Origin: Corticium candelabrum
Lineage: Eukaryota; Porifera; Homoscleromorpha; Homosclerophorida; Plakinidae
Assembly: GCF_963422355.1 (NCBI RefSeq)
Contig: NC_085093.1
Location: 3,820,003-3,884,002 of the forward strand
DNA length: 64,000 nucleotides
Direction of reading: 5' to 3'
How positions within the stretch are numbered: the first letter of the stretch is position 1; every line of letters begins with the position of its first letter. Below are positions 1 to 12,500 of the stretch, piece by piece. Position numbers and translations under genes: made by a program. Below the pieces are notes generated by a model, which was not told where the DNA came from, did no database searches, and saw only the letters and a list, made by a program, of their open reading frames with translations.

Positions 1-1945
1 ATTGCAATCCTCTACTGTCCCTTCGATCTACGAAGTACACTTTACATTCTCTTTAATTAATCAGCATTAAACAATGTCGTTTGAACGCAAAGAAGCACCG
101 TACGTACTACTAATTGTTAATTAATTATGCAAATAATTATTGCAGAGGTTGCTACCTAGGTGTCTACAAGAACATCCGGTGCATGTAGCTCTAGACAATA
201 CGCCACCCCGTCCCGTCATGACAATTGTTCTGCTGCAGCTGCTTGTTCTGCTTGTTGTGTTCTCGTGCACGAGCGGCGATAGTCCACGACCAAAAGTTCT
301 AATTCTCGGAGGCGGTCTGGCTGGTCTTCGAGTGGGGCAAGTCTTGCAGCAAAATGGCGTTCGCGATTTTCTCATTCTCGAAGCGGACAACAAACTTGGA
401 GGCAGATTTCTCTCATTTTGCTTGCCAGAGGTGTCTGCGTGCGTGAGCGACATCCATGTGGAGCCCTCACTACCATCACCTCATCCAATTGGAGAGTTGT
501 TCGACAAATGCAAAATTGCCTACGCACCCGAGGCTGTGTCAACCATCAAAGCTGTGGATGACGCTGGGAACGACGTGAGCGCTGAAATAAATTTACTGTC
601 TCAACGCTTGGATAGTATATACTACAATTTGGTCCAAGCATGGAGACCAGAAGAAGGTCAGTTAGACATGTTTATTAATTATTATACAAATTGAGTATAA
701 TGTTATTTAATTAATGAAGAAGCACTAAAGTGCTAAACCGTCTGCTGTTTTATAGTAGGAGGTGTACAAGAATGCGTACTCTAGAGTACAAGTAATGGAC
801 GCAGGGGCGGCGGAGCCGGGGGGCTGGGGGGGCTAGAGCCCCCCCAACTTTATCAACTTTATGCTGTAGAATTTCTGCTTTCTGTAATGTTTACCCTTTC
901 AGCCCCCTCAACTTTCAACTCGCTCCGCCGCCCCTGGGACGTACACGTCAATAGACACCACATGCCAAAACATGTTTACTACATGCAGAGCTGGCTGAGA
1001 AAGGGCAGGCTGTCTGTGTACCAAATAGCTCATTGGCATCCAAATTTATGACAGTAGAGTACGCATACTGCCACGAAAGAACAAAGAACTGACTGACAGG
1101 TGCAGTAGGCAAAGTAGATAACACCGCTCACATCCGTCTATCAACCCGCCCACATCCGTTATAACTCTAGCGCATGCCCGCCTTGGATTAATTACTACTA
1201 CATTTGTTTTAATTACTAGCAGGTCTCAGAGCATTGATTACATGTAAGCAGTATAGATAGCAAGCTGCTAACTTTAAGACAGCTGACGGTTAGAGTATAC
1301 ATGCAGACTTCTCAACTTTTCTTCGCACCAAATCGTGAGACTGCCTTTTGAAAATAACCACGCCCATAAAACATGTCCAAAGTAGACGTGACTTATCCTT
1401 CTGCGTCACTCATTAGCAGAGTTTAGTGCAAGAAGCCGGAAACAATTAACGTTGGCCTCGCTTTACGTTTCTGTGCGCTAAGGCTTCGCCTCAAACTTCC
1501 AAACGTTACTTTTACTGTAGGTGGCTACCCCGGATACCTCATACAAGCAAGCAGAGCCGTATCTAACGTCTGTTTAGTTAGATAGCCGTATCTAAGAATC
1601 CGTTATGTTCGGGACTAGCTAACAGGTGTGACTGTCAGACTGTCTCACGGTAGGCTTGTCGGGAGAAAGGACTGACAATCGTGAGAATTGGGCACAGATC
1701 GTGAGACATGCCTGTAAATCGTGAGTCTCACAACGAAATAGTGAGAGTTGAGAGGAACCGACCACTTTACAAATCCGGGTACTTGGTGCGTGGTTGTACA
1801 CGTACTACAAGTACAAACGCCCTTGCTCGCGTGCTGGCAACTTGTGGAAGTGTGGCGCGTGCTCTTAATTAAATTCTTTAGTGGTGCCTCTTCCACTTTT
1901 GTAATGACGGCAGAATGGACCTAAAATTGTTTAGCTAATATTTCA
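1..1945. repeat. Left arm of a 1.9 kb inverted duplication
   Basis: This stretch, holding amine oxidase exon 1 and the first 1.3 kb of its intron, reappears in reverse complement at about 52230-54031. The match starts at the first base of the window, so it may extend further left. It ends near the shared motif GTTTAGCTAATAT. The arms are very similar but differ by point changes and by a 135 bp MITE present only in this arm. Confidence 0.9.
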
Positions 1946-3975
1946 GTAAGTGTGCAGAAGCTGTTCGTTAGCTAGGCTATAGTAGCCGAGGGTCTATTAG
2001 CACTCGCTTCTTCATTTAGAAACAGTAAAGGTTAGAGTGAAAATGTAGAGACCGGAGTACGACATTTGTGGCGAATTTAGATGGGGGGCATTGGGGGCAC
2101 GTGCCCCCTTAAGGAAAGCCAATTTTGCAGACGCGATGATCTTGCGATCTTGATCGACGTCGTGCATTTGCAGGACAACGATTACATGCACTCTAGTTGT
2201 TTCCTAGGAATTACTGTAGATTTTTTAAATTTGTATATTGAAAAGTACCGTAGCATGATACCCGAAGGAGCGTCATAGGGTGTGGTTATTCAACGTAATC
2301 CGGGAGTTGCCACACAAGTGATTCGTCAATGCATGATCATGTGACCTAGTCTCAAAGCATGTGCCTCCTTCAAGAAATTTCTGGATAGGCCACTGTACAC
2401 AGATATGCCGGAAAACTATAGTTTGCGTAGCCAGACCCTACCGCCGCGTCATGCAAGACGCGCGAGTAGTGTTTGGCTACGCGAGACTTAGGAACGATAA
2501 AGTGACACTAGAAACATCGATGGTAAAAGAAATATGATATTAAAAAGCCCGTTTACAAAAGAAAACGATGCGTTCTGTTGATTAAACGACAGCACCTAAA
2601 TTGACTCTACCGCATGGTAGGTCGATACTAATATCCGGGATATTTGTCCAAACTTTGATTTTCGTCCACCCCGTCTGCATTAATTAACCGCATTATACGT
2701 ACGGCATTGAAATGCCACTTTCAATTGACTGTTGCTAATTCATTACCTTTTGTCTATTTCTAGATGATATGAACCTGCGAGGTGCTTATAGTCTCTATGG
2801 TTGGCATCCTCGAACTCCCGTAGAATTGGCACTAGACAAGTATTACACTGACGCGTTTCTAGCAGCTAAACCATCCGAGCTGTCTATGCGCATGTACCAA
2901 AATGTAATGAATGCCGTCTTCTCATTGGACGGTTCAATCCATCTTTACGTCGTCAGAAACAGCTTCAACGGAAATCAAGACCTCGTCGACTGTTTGACGA
3001 AGAGTTTCCTAAATCAATCAGACGAACGTGTAAAACTGAACACAAGAGTCACTCAAATACAATACAGCGAGTCGGGTGTGGTGGTCACCACATCGGATGG
3101 AAAGAAGTATGAGGCAGACTTTGCAGTCGTCACGTTCTCATTGGGTGTCTTGCAGCAAGAGACGGTGAAATTCATTCCGTCGCCAAATTATGCTAAGAGA
3201 AAGGCGATCAATAAGTTCCGTATGGGTTATTACACTTTTGTATACTCTCGGTTTCCTTACAAAATCGATGGTTCGATTGCCAGATCAAATCAAGAACCTC
3301 TTCATTACATTAGTGTGTCATCGCATCGTCAAGTCAGTCGACTAATATATGAAGTTTTCGAAACTATTGAAGAGAAAGTGAACCACTCGCAACCATACAA
3401 TCTCTTTCTTAGCTGGATTGCTGGCGACGACGCTCTTCGAGTGGAAACACAAGAGATAAATAAGACAACAGCAGAGTTTAAGGACATGTTTGGTCGCTTT
3501 TTTGGTAAATCTATTCCCGAACCTAAAGTGTTTGTTAGTCAAGGGAATACCAATCCTCTCTATTATGGCGCTATTCCGAGCTTTCCTAGTGGAGCGACGT
3601 ACGAAGATTATGACAAGCTGAGGGAATCGCTTGGCAGAGTGTTCTTTGCTGGAGACGCTTATTATATGACTGCAAGCTTGAATGGTGCCACGCGTGCTCT
3701 CTACAGTGGAAACGAAACGGCAATGGCGGTGATTGAATGTATGAATGGAGGCTCGTGTGCTATGAGCAAGTTTGCTGTAACGCCACCGGAACAGCAATGT
3801 CCCACATCTGGAACAGGTGAATCCCTGTTTCTTTCCGCTTGTCTGTCCATCTGCCTGCCTGCCTGTCTGTCTGTTTGTACGTCCGCTAATTCGTTTGTCT
3901 GTCTGCTAGTCCGCTCGTCAGTCTTGTCTGTCCGTCCGTCCGTCTGCTGTCTGTTTGCCTGCCTTCCTGCTTTCC

Positions 3976-4042
<67 letters not shown>

Positions 4043-4329
4043 GTTTTTCTGTATCTGTGCGTATCTGTATGTCTGTCTGCATGTTCAGTTTTCTTCTGTC
4101 TCTATCTGCCTATTTGTCCATTTTTTGTACATCAGTCTAGAGATCTCCGTGGCAAATTTAAAGCAAAGCAACCGTCTGTCTATATGCATGTCTGTCTCAA
4201 CACAAAAATCATCTGTACATCGAGCTACACAAGTAATGTGCGTCTGTATTTACAGGGAGCGGTCGTGGTGTTGTGGCCAATGTTGTCGCTATTGTCTTCT
4301 TCCTAGCAATGTCCATCTTAGTCTACTGA
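218..4329 (+). CDS. Polyamine-oxidase-like FAD amine oxidase, membrane or GPI anchored (copy 1)
   Basis: Three exons, 218-656, 2764-3816 and 4256-4329, join in frame across GT-AG introns (phase 1 both times) to give 521 residues. I chose the ATG at 218 because it opens a signal peptide (MTIVLLQLLVLLVVFSCTSG). Next comes the FAD-binding Rossmann motif GGGLAGL with LILEADNKLGGRF downstream. Exon 2 carries the substrate domain (LGVLQQETVKF, YYTFVYSRFPYK) and the C-terminal FAD motif GRVFFAGDAYYMTASLNGA. Exon 3 encodes SGRGVVANVVAIVFFLAMSI and stops just after, which is a tail anchor or a GPI signal, so the enzyme should sit outside the cell. The family oxidises polyamines with FAD and releases H2O2. 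The lysine normally found in the YTK motif of polyamine oxidases is Phe here, so activity is uncertain. Intron 2 holds a CTGT microsatellite. Confidence 0.85.
802..936. mobile_element. 135 bp MITE inside intron 1
   Basis: The ends are CAGGGGCGGCGGAGC and its reverse complement GCTCCGCCGCCCCTG, and the element is flanked by the direct repeat GGACG (797-801 and 937-941). The inverted copy of this intron near 53.28 kb lacks it, so it inserted after the duplication or was lost from the other arm. The superfamily is not certain; no coding capacity. Confidence 0.75.
1946..2763. other. Remainder of amine oxidase intron 1
   Basis: No gene recognised. This part of the intron is not in the inverted copy. 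It contains a short palindrome around 2085-2110 (GGGGGCACGTGCCCCC), similar in sequence to one near 55285 inside the hAT-like element, so it may be a relic of the same repeat family. Ends in a pyrimidine tract and TAG at 2761-2763, the acceptor of exon 2. Confidence 0.6.
3976..4042. repeat. (CTGT)n microsatellite in amine oxidase intron 2
   Basis: A run of CTGT tetranucleotides in the 439 bp intron 2. It happens to be open in the reading frame of exon 2, which creates a false Ser/Leu/Cys/Val-rich tail if the splice donor at 3817 is missed. The same intron in the second gene (60.5-62.0 kb) has related GACA arrays. Confidence 0.95.
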
Positions 4330-5002
4330 TCCATCTAACGTCCGTTAGCCGCTTGCGTTCTAAATTCAAACTCGCCGTTGCATCGCTGCCTAGCTTTTTA
4401 GTTGCTTGTAGTTTGGATTTTGCATGCTTTGTTTATTTCCTTAACTAGCTTGCTAGAACTTGAAGGTGTTGCTCGTGAGATATAGCGTTAGCTCTATATC
4501 TCTTCTCTCTTTACGTAAAAGTGATCTGTCCGTCCATCTGTCTCTGTAACATCAATCACGCCAAACTACCCTGCCAATCGCAACAAAACCACGCATGAAG
4601 ACTGCGTTGCACTCCAATATGCAAATGCACATTTTGGTTGTACGAGTTAACGATATAGAGAGGCACTTTTTGAGGGTCCATACGGGGAAATACTTATCTG
4701 GGAGTTTGTGTTGTGTCGCAACAGCAGCAACAAAATGATGACGTCCGATTGATGAAAAAGCTACACAGAAACTCAAAGATATATTATTTTGTATCAATTA
4801 CCACTAATTTGTAAGGTATTTAACTATGCCTGTATGATACATATGCAGAACGAATAAGTTAGTTAATAATAATAACTTCGATGGGGATAGACGAGAACTC
4901 GATTGCATCAGAAGAATCAGACCGATCTTGACTTCGTATCATTAAAAAGCGAAAGTGCAATTTCCACAATGGCATATAGTAAGCCTCGTAAACCGGACCT
5001 AA
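4330..5002. other. 3' flank of amine oxidase copy 1, no gene seen
   Basis: The first 70-90 bases are shared with the 3' flank of the second amine oxidase gene (about 60365-60441, opposite strand). After that I see no gene, RNA or clear mobile element. Confidence 0.5.
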
Positions 5003-5050
5003 CAGACACAGACACACAGACACACAGACACAGACACAGACACAGACACA

Positions 5051-5147
<97 letters not shown>

Positions 5148-5205
5148 CACACACGCGCGCGCTCGCGCACGCACGCACACACAGACACACAGACACACAC
5201 ACACA

Positions 5206-5270
<65 letters not shown>

Positions 5271-5300
5271 AGACACACGCACAGACACACACACACACAG

Positions 5301-5332
<32 letters not shown>

Positions 5333-5343
5333 ACACACACACA

Positions 5344-5416
<73 letters not shown>
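5003..5416. repeat. Long (CA)n microsatellite with CACAGA interruptions
   Basis: About 410 bp of almost pure alternating purine-pyrimidine DNA, mostly CA, with ACAGACAC variants and a short CGCGCGCTCGCGCACGCACG core near 5155-5175. Alternating CA/CG tracts can form Z-DNA. Open frames crossing it (His-Thr or Cys-Val repeats) are artefacts. Confidence 0.97.
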
Positions 5417-5417
<1 letters not shown>

Positions 5418-6430
5418 AAAAGCTCGATGGAGAGCCATCTAGGATCACGCCCCTTTCTGTTGTGCGACCCGGATTAGAAGCCTCGCTACGCTCGGCAACA
5501 AAAACTATAGCTAGATCTATATACATTGCTCGCTAGATTACGAAATGCTAAAATCGGTCAACGTCGTTTGTACTGAATTGGTCTTCTAGATTCTAGTGTC
5601 ATCGAGATGGCATTTAATTTTGACGATCGCAGCGAGCCATGAAAACCTTTTTGGCACAGACGGGAACAGTGTTTCCACTCCTTTATACGCACACTGACGG
5701 TACTCAGTCCCACAGTTTATTTGTAACCTGAAATTGATAATAATTTACTATGTATACAAACTGCGAGTTAGAAAAGTAGAAAATGGGCGCGGATTTTGTG
5801 CGAGAAATGGGCGTGGTTTGCGGCCTAATTTATCCGGACCCCCAACTTGAGGACCACGCTACTGTACGCCGGTGGACTCTACACCCTTATCCGGGAACTT
5901 GCCAACTTGCTATTCTACGAAGAACTTGTGAGTGGCATCGTTTGAGAGTGGGTGGGAGAATCGGGCTATTGTAAAGCGAATTTTATGTATATAGTAATAT
6001 GGAAGACGCTTTACCAACACGTGACCGTTAGACTCGTTTACTTGAGCCATGTATATGACAGAATATTAATGCCGCGGTGAATCAGCTGCGTATCTATTGC
6101 GTTTCTCGCGTTAGTGACGCTTCGAGATCGAAACAAAAGCGCTGCGAGATCGTTCCTTGTCGATGGCGAGTCGAAGCGTATTCATTGTGAAGTTTCGTCG
6201 CGAATTCATTAAATTTTTGCGGCGGACTCGCGGAGAACTCAGCTGTGTCGCGATGATTTCGCTCTCGAGTCACAGCGAACTTCCTATAATCTCGCTACGT
6301 GATCGCTGTGAATTCGCTGTGACTTGACGTCGAGGAAATACACGCATGCGTATTGTGACGACAGGTTTGAATGGTTTTCACCCATACTTCACTATTGAAC
6401 TGAACAGTCTCGACTCTACAAAAAGTAACT
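5417..6430. other. Intergenic DNA with a CpG-dense patch
   Basis: No gene recognised. Between about 6080 and 6340 the sequence becomes rich in TCG and GAATTCG words (for example GTGAATTCGCTGTGAC), unlike the AT-rich surroundings. The patches at 14155-14380, 32125-32340 and 49930-50145 have the same flavour, suggesting a dispersed CpG-rich repeat. Confidence 0.5.
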
Positions 6431-6432
6431 GA

Positions 6433-9012
6433 CTATTCAACGTTCTTCTTTCTACATGCAAGGCATTTGTCAGTGATGACCTTAGCCATCTTTTGCCATG
6501 AATCTTTGACATTCTCTTCTCCTTTGACAGAGGGAAGAGTTTGAAGCAGTGACCTAGAACAACAAATGCAACAACAATCATGCTGACTGACACAATTTAC
6601 TCTACAGTTTGCGTGTTGTCATACTTCGGATGGCTTCTAGTATCTTTGGATCTAATGGCTGCTTTGATCCGTCACGTGAACCGTTGCAAGTAGAGGCTCC
6701 CAAGACAGCAGGCTCAAACACGATGTCAAGAAGCCCTAAGGCCAGCTGGTTCCTCCACCCCGACTTCAGCCCCACCCTTCTCGGCGCTACTTTGTCCACA
6801 GAAACACTGCAGGACACATCACCGACTGGGACGGTACTTGCTAAGAACAGAAATATGGAACAACATTAGTGTTTGGAAGAAAACTGAAATATCATCTGTA
6901 ACGTACAAGCTGTTCCATCAGAAAGCACTGCATTCTTCGGACTGCCATACTGTTGAGGTGTTACTTGTTCACCGGCAGTTGGAGTATGGGTAGCAAGAGA
7001 CTACAATAGAGAAATTTGCGAGTTTATACAACAAGTAAAAATCACAGATTTCAAGTACTGTAATAGAACCCAACGTGCAGTCATATAGTCTCTACAATAT
7101 TCAAGAAAGAAGAGGATACATACACAATAACTATCAGCCTACTCCAAAAAAACACAGGTTGGTAAGAGTTGTTTCTGGATGCTCAGATACATGGCCACAC
7201 CAAAACTTTTTCAAACAAAACAGTTAATCGATGCTGCATGTTGTTTGCGCAGTCTTCAAATATGCGATGTTTTAGACAAAGCAAATTGAAACTTCACTTC
7301 ACATACAACCTAGCTCCTCCCTAACCTTGCAATGCATAGCAGCTCGAGAGTCGGGTAAGGTTAATGTTCAAAAAAGACATATTTGAGGCAAACCTACTAG
7401 CATTACTGTAAAGCATTGTCTTACTCTATGTCATCAAGACAACCACAGATGACCAGACCACCTAGAAAATTGGATATAAAGTATACATTCCACTGTACGC
7501 TTCACCTAAAAAACAAATGTGAATACTACTGCTAACAAAGGTGGTCATTTGTGGTCATTTGATTACATACTAGGGAAGAATGATCCATGCAGTGATGCTT
7601 CTAGTTTTACATCGTTCACAAGCATCTGATCAACTTTAAACTGCTTTAGAGCAGTCACCGGAAAAGACGAGGAGAAGAGTGTTTTGAGACTCACATATTG
7701 TCATACACCACTACTAGGCCAAATCATAACAACTCAGTGCGGGTAGCCACAACGTAAGACAAATCGGCTGGCCATTAAAAAGCAACGAAACTCACTTTTG
7801 ACTTGGCATCCTTTAGGATTTTTTCAATATTGCATACTCTCTCAACGACCTCCTTCACATGCTTCTCCAATGACTGCAGTGCAACCATGATTGCAACTTG
7901 GCCTGTTTCTTCAGGAGATGGCTAGAAACAGAAGCAGTCAGAAATCTTATGTTTAAATTAAAGCAAAAAAGTCTTACATCACGTTCACCATAGACAATAT
8001 CACTCATATCAAGGCACTAACCACAATCAATCACAAGCATTATAATCATCACTGCGAGGTAATCAGGGAAGGCAAGCACCCAACTTTGCTAGATTCAAGT
8101 AACTCCTTTGATTTTTCTCTTGTCTGAACATAAAAAGCCAATTAGTGTCAGAATTGGATCCAACATACGCACCATACTGATGCTGTAATAAGTATATGAC
8201 TACCTGGCCACTTTTACTAAAAGGTTCAGAGTCTTCCAAATCATCAATGCACTAAATATTTAAAAAAAGAATTAATCTGCCTGAAGTACCAGTTAGGAAT
8301 GTGCATGCATCAATTATGATTGAAATTTACCACAAAGTCAGCTGCAGCTTTGAGTAAGAAAGCACTTTTTGAGACACATGCCTCCCTCCGGGCTTTAACA
8401 GCTGCACTGTTCTTCTTCTTCTTTTTTGTCTCGACTACTTCAGAGACTTCCTGCTCAAAATACGAATTGATACCACCTGCAGCTATTTAAAAACAAAAAT
8501 GTATGACCTTGGTATCTAATTCAAGTTGTCTCTTGACTGCCCCTGAACTGTACCCTAGAGAAAGAAACAATGTTTGTTTACTTTGCGATCATATGACAGA
8601 ACAATGGCTACAACAATTACAAACAGCAAGGATGCAAGACACTGTTAGCTGCCAGTGTACTTCTGACGCAGAATGTAAAAATTACAAGATAACGACATCT
8701 ATACCTACTTAGAATGATGACGTACATAACCGTACTGAAGAGAAAAACCGAAAATTTACAATAAAATTTATGAACTTACAGCGAGGAACTTCGACGACTC
8801 TTGCGTCATAAAGCTTCTTCATGGGGCTCCACTAGGTCATTACTGGATCTCCGACAGTAACAGTACCGTAAGCGATTTCGTCGCAGTTTGCGCTCCTCAA
8901 TTTCCAATATTTGGATCTGAAAACAGATCGAGTTTGGTTATCCTGGGGAAACAATACTCTAATGCCAGGATCGGGTTCGATTTCTGCAAAACAAACCTAT
9001 TACAAGATACAA

Positions 9013-9070
<58 letters not shown>

Positions 9071-9337
9071 GATATAGATAGATAGATAGATAGATAGATA
9101 GCTCCAGAACTCTACTTCTGTTATAGTGCTACCAGTCCTGTAGACGCTTATTGTACTGTATCGTTCGGTATATTACAATAAAGGACCTTCCATAGATAGA
9201 TACCTTTAGTTATACCTTTAGTAGTAGTTATACCTTTACACTTTACCGTTATCGTCGCCCAAATTGGAATCCACTTCGTAGTTGGCAAGAGCTATAGTGG
9301 CTGGACAGGTTTTCTTTCTTCGATCCTTTGCAGACAT
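6433..9337 (-). pseudogene. BEN-domain protein gene, head-to-head with a CACTA transposase gene
   Basis: Read on the minus strand, exons with good splice sites are 9247-9337 (MSAKDRRKKTC start), 8780-8983, 8331-8476, 8204-8251, 7796-7921, probably 6908-7000, then 6606-6840 and 6433-6553. The last two join in frame into a BEN-type domain: LALGLLDIVFEPAVLGASTC, LDPKILEAIRSM, LLQTLPSVKGEENVKDSWQK, then ITDKCLACRKKNVE and a stop. BEN domains bind DNA and chromatin factors. The 7796-7921 exon gives a coiled-coil helix (LQSLEKHVKEVVERVCNIEK) and the 8331-8476 exon a lysine-rich, NLS-like stretch. Exon 2 has an in-frame TAG at 8832-8834 (VGDPVMT-stop-WSPMKKLYDARVV), so the gene is probably dead or miscalled there. 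Its ATG lies 167 bp from that of the transposase gene on the other strand, so the two likely shared a promoter and belonged to one element. The middle exons are less certain. Confidence 0.65.
9003..9196 (+). mobile_element. LINE 3' end only (5'-truncated), with TA/GATA tract
   Basis: A (TA)n and (GATA)n tract is followed by about 92 bases running from GCTCCAGAACTCTACTTCTG to AATAAAGGACCTTCCAT. The same sequence occurs in reverse complement at about 23923-24020, directly 3' of LINE coding remnants, so this is the 3' untranslated end of that LINE family. It sits in intron 1 of the BEN gene. Confidence 0.7.
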
Positions 9338-9504
9338 TGAGATTGAAAGATAAACAAGATGTCAAAAGACCACGTGGAATCTGAAATCACCGACAAACAC
9401 TACGCGAGAGCGACTACCGATTCGCTGTCGCTTCATTCCAACGGGCAGTTGACAACTTTACAACTTCGCATACGGGAGGTAAATCACATACGGGAGGTTC
9501 CTAG
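9338..9504. promoter_or_regulatory. Likely bidirectional promoter of the BEN/transposase gene pair
   Basis: This 167 bp gap separates the divergent start codons at 9337 (minus) and 9505 (plus). It contains the direct repeat CATACGGGAGGT twice (about 9469-9500), a possible protein-binding repeat. No clear TATA box. The role is inferred from position only. Confidence 0.4.
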
Positions 9505-12500
9505 ATGATGGCGTCTGGAGGAAAGCGTGGTCCCTACAGAGAGTATCTTCGGAACACGGAGATGATGCCAAGAAGAATGAGACTTGAAGTTGAGGAAGCA
9601 ATCTATCAAGAAAAGGAACTACCAAAATATTCTGAAAATTTGGAAGATGAGACGACAACAGACATTTCCTTTCTTCAGTGGTCACCTGGCCACAGTAACA
9701 GAGAAGCAGGTTAGTAGTAAGTCTTTATATGCGAATACTGTTGTTTTTGTTTATAGAGATGGATTGATTTGATTAACTTAATTGTCAGACAAGAGTAATT
9801 GTATACGTGTAGTCATATGCTGGGCGTTTTCTTTATTATGTCGAGACTTTAAGTCGTCTCTATGTTCACCTGATATTGATCAGTCAATGATGTCTGTAGA
9901 AAATGTACCCGATGATGCTGAGTCACAGTGTTCAGTCTCGGCAGAAACCGAGTCTGTATCTTCAATTGAGCGAGAGAGCACCAGTCTACCTGAAGATTGT
10001 CACGAAGACACTGATTCCTTGTGTAGTCAAAATGATTCTGACAAAGGAGAAGGATCTGACAGATGGAACTGGGCAGAGCATTTCTTTGCTGGCCACTCTC
10101 AGTTTGATCTGGAAGAGCCTGAAGTAAATTATGAGTCTGCAAGTTGTGACGGTAATGTTGACACAGATGCAGATGAAAGAATATTTCCTGGCTGCCCATT
10201 GACGTTAAATTTGAGTGCAGTCCTTATAATGGAGTTCCTGGTTCACCATAAGATATCTCAGAAGGCTGCCGAAGATATAGTCGAGCTTCTTACTGCTCAC
10301 TTTCCTCCAGGGCATAAAATGCTTACATCACTATACAGGCTCAAGTCTCACTGGAGGAAGCAATCTGCCATGTCTAAATAAGAAAAGAGACTTGTTTGCT
10401 CTAACTGTGATACCATAATGCAAGAGAATGAGCAACACTGTGGACATCCTGAGTGCCTTGGTGTGTGTCGACCTCTTGAGTTTCTAGTCGTTAAGTTAAA
10501 ATTGAAACTGCTCTTGGACAGTTATTCCGTGGTAGGCATATTGATAATAGTTGTCATTTCTGTCATTTTATTGTTTACTTTCTATTGCAGACCCTGCTTT
10601 TTGCTCTCAGCTGCTAAGAAATTTTGAGGAGCAATCGCTGTTTTCTGACATCACCAGTGGGTCTAGCTACAGGTATATCACTAGGATTGGGTACACCCAG
10701 ACACCTTGGAGTATAACACTGACCTTAAACACTGATGGAGTTTCTATTTTCAAAACATCGAGAAGTGGTTCACTTTAGCCAGTATACCTTACCGTGAGCT
10801 CTCACCTAAATCTCGGTAGAGTATGCAGCATATTAGTATATATGCCATTAGTAAGTCAGTATATTTGTTTACTGTTTATAGGTATTCTGTGAAGTATGTC
10901 ATCTTGTATGCTTTGTGGTTCCAGCCTGGGAAGCCACCTATTCAAGCTTTTCTTGACCCTCTCATCCAGCAAATTGGTGTGCTTTCAAGTGAAGGTATGA
11001 ATTTTGTTACAGTGTTGAAGTTAGTGGTATTTTTGACATATTATGTATGGGCAATGTAGGTGCTCTGTTTGAGACTGCTAGAGGAATGCAGCGTTGTAGA
11101 GCTCGGCTTGTCTTGGTGACACGTGACCTCCCAGCTAGGGCAATGCTACTGTGCATGAAAAATTTTAATGGCATTGCTGTGTGTTGCTATTGTTACCATC
11201 CTGGAATGACTATTGGAGATGACCATCTACATCAGTACTGGCCATACGATGGTACTTTAGAGAGAAGAAGGCATGAATCTATGAAACAAGATGTTATAAC
11301 TGCAACTGCAACTAACTCAGCAGTACATATAGTTTTTTGTTTCTTTTTTATTGTGTTGTTACTTTATGCATTATTTTGCAGTGTCGTGGTATGCTTCCTG
11401 TGGTTTCTCCCTTAATAGCAGCACCGGGTTTCAACATGGTTGACAATGTTGCAATTGATTATATGCATGTAGTGTGTCTTGGCATTGTTCGGGCACTTCT
11501 TGATATGTGGTTGACTCAACGATCTGAATCTTACTTTATTGATGATAAGGTATAGAGATCAACTGTCTTATTTTAGTTACTCTTTTGATTGACATTTCTT
11601 TGTGGAAACAGGTTGTGTTTCTGGATAGACGCCTTCTTTCCATATGTCCACCAATTGTTATCAATCCCAGTCCACACACTATGAAGGAATTCTATACTTG
11701 GAAAGGTAGGTACTTCTTTAAAATTTTGTTGAGGCTGACATCAAATCAGTACATTGTACAGCTAATGAGCTTCGCTTCTGGCTATTCCATTGGTCATTGC
11801 CTGTCTTACGTGGAGTTCTCCCAACAGAATACTTTGTCCATTATTCTTTGCTGGTGATTGGTTGCCGATTGCTTTGTTAAAGTTATGTATCAAGAGAGCA
11901 AATGGAAGAGGCTCGTAAACTGCTGCTGAAGTTTTATCAAATTTACGAACTTTTATATGGTATACACGTGTCTGGTATTAATTGCTGTGTTTAAGCTATA
12001 CCATGCTGTGATTCTCTGATTCATTGGAATGAGTGCATACATCCTAATACATCTATCTTATCTTTTGAACTCTGAGCTTCTCTTTATATATAGGCACGAA
12101 AGCAGTGAAAGTACACCTTCTGCAACATTTTCCGGATGTTGTAGAGAAGTGGGGTGCTTTGTGGGGTCATTCCTGCTTTTGGTATGAATCCCTAAATGGA
12201 TTTTTTAAAAGGTTTGTACACGGTACACGATTTGTTTGCAGCCAGGTATACATAACTGTGAATTACCCCACCAAGCTGCTTGTTTGTAACTTTTGATTGT
12301 TGTGTGAGATTTAGGTTGCATCGATTGTTATGATCATTAAGACCATTTCAGATGTGCTACCATCAGCGACTGACCAGCTATTAGCACCACCTGTAGTTTG
12401 TTTGGCTACAAAATTTGGACTGATGTGGTATGTAAGCTTAATGTAATTATCAATTAATAGTACTGCTAATTAGATAATTCAGGTTGCCATTTGCCTACAC

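Noticed and set aside
3817-4448. Ser/Leu/Cys/Val-rich C-terminal extension of amine oxidase 1
   Set aside because: It is read-through into intron 2 (CTGT repeats). A clean donor at 3817 and acceptor at 4254-4255 lead to the conserved hydrophobic last exon, which the second gene shares.
5003-5416. Long open frames of His-Thr, Thr-Asp or Cys-Val repeats
   Set aside because: They are translations of the CA microsatellite in several frames on both strands. The same holds for frames at 18.3-18.8, 21.3-21.5, 22.6-22.9, 36.3-36.8 and 40.6-40.8 kb.
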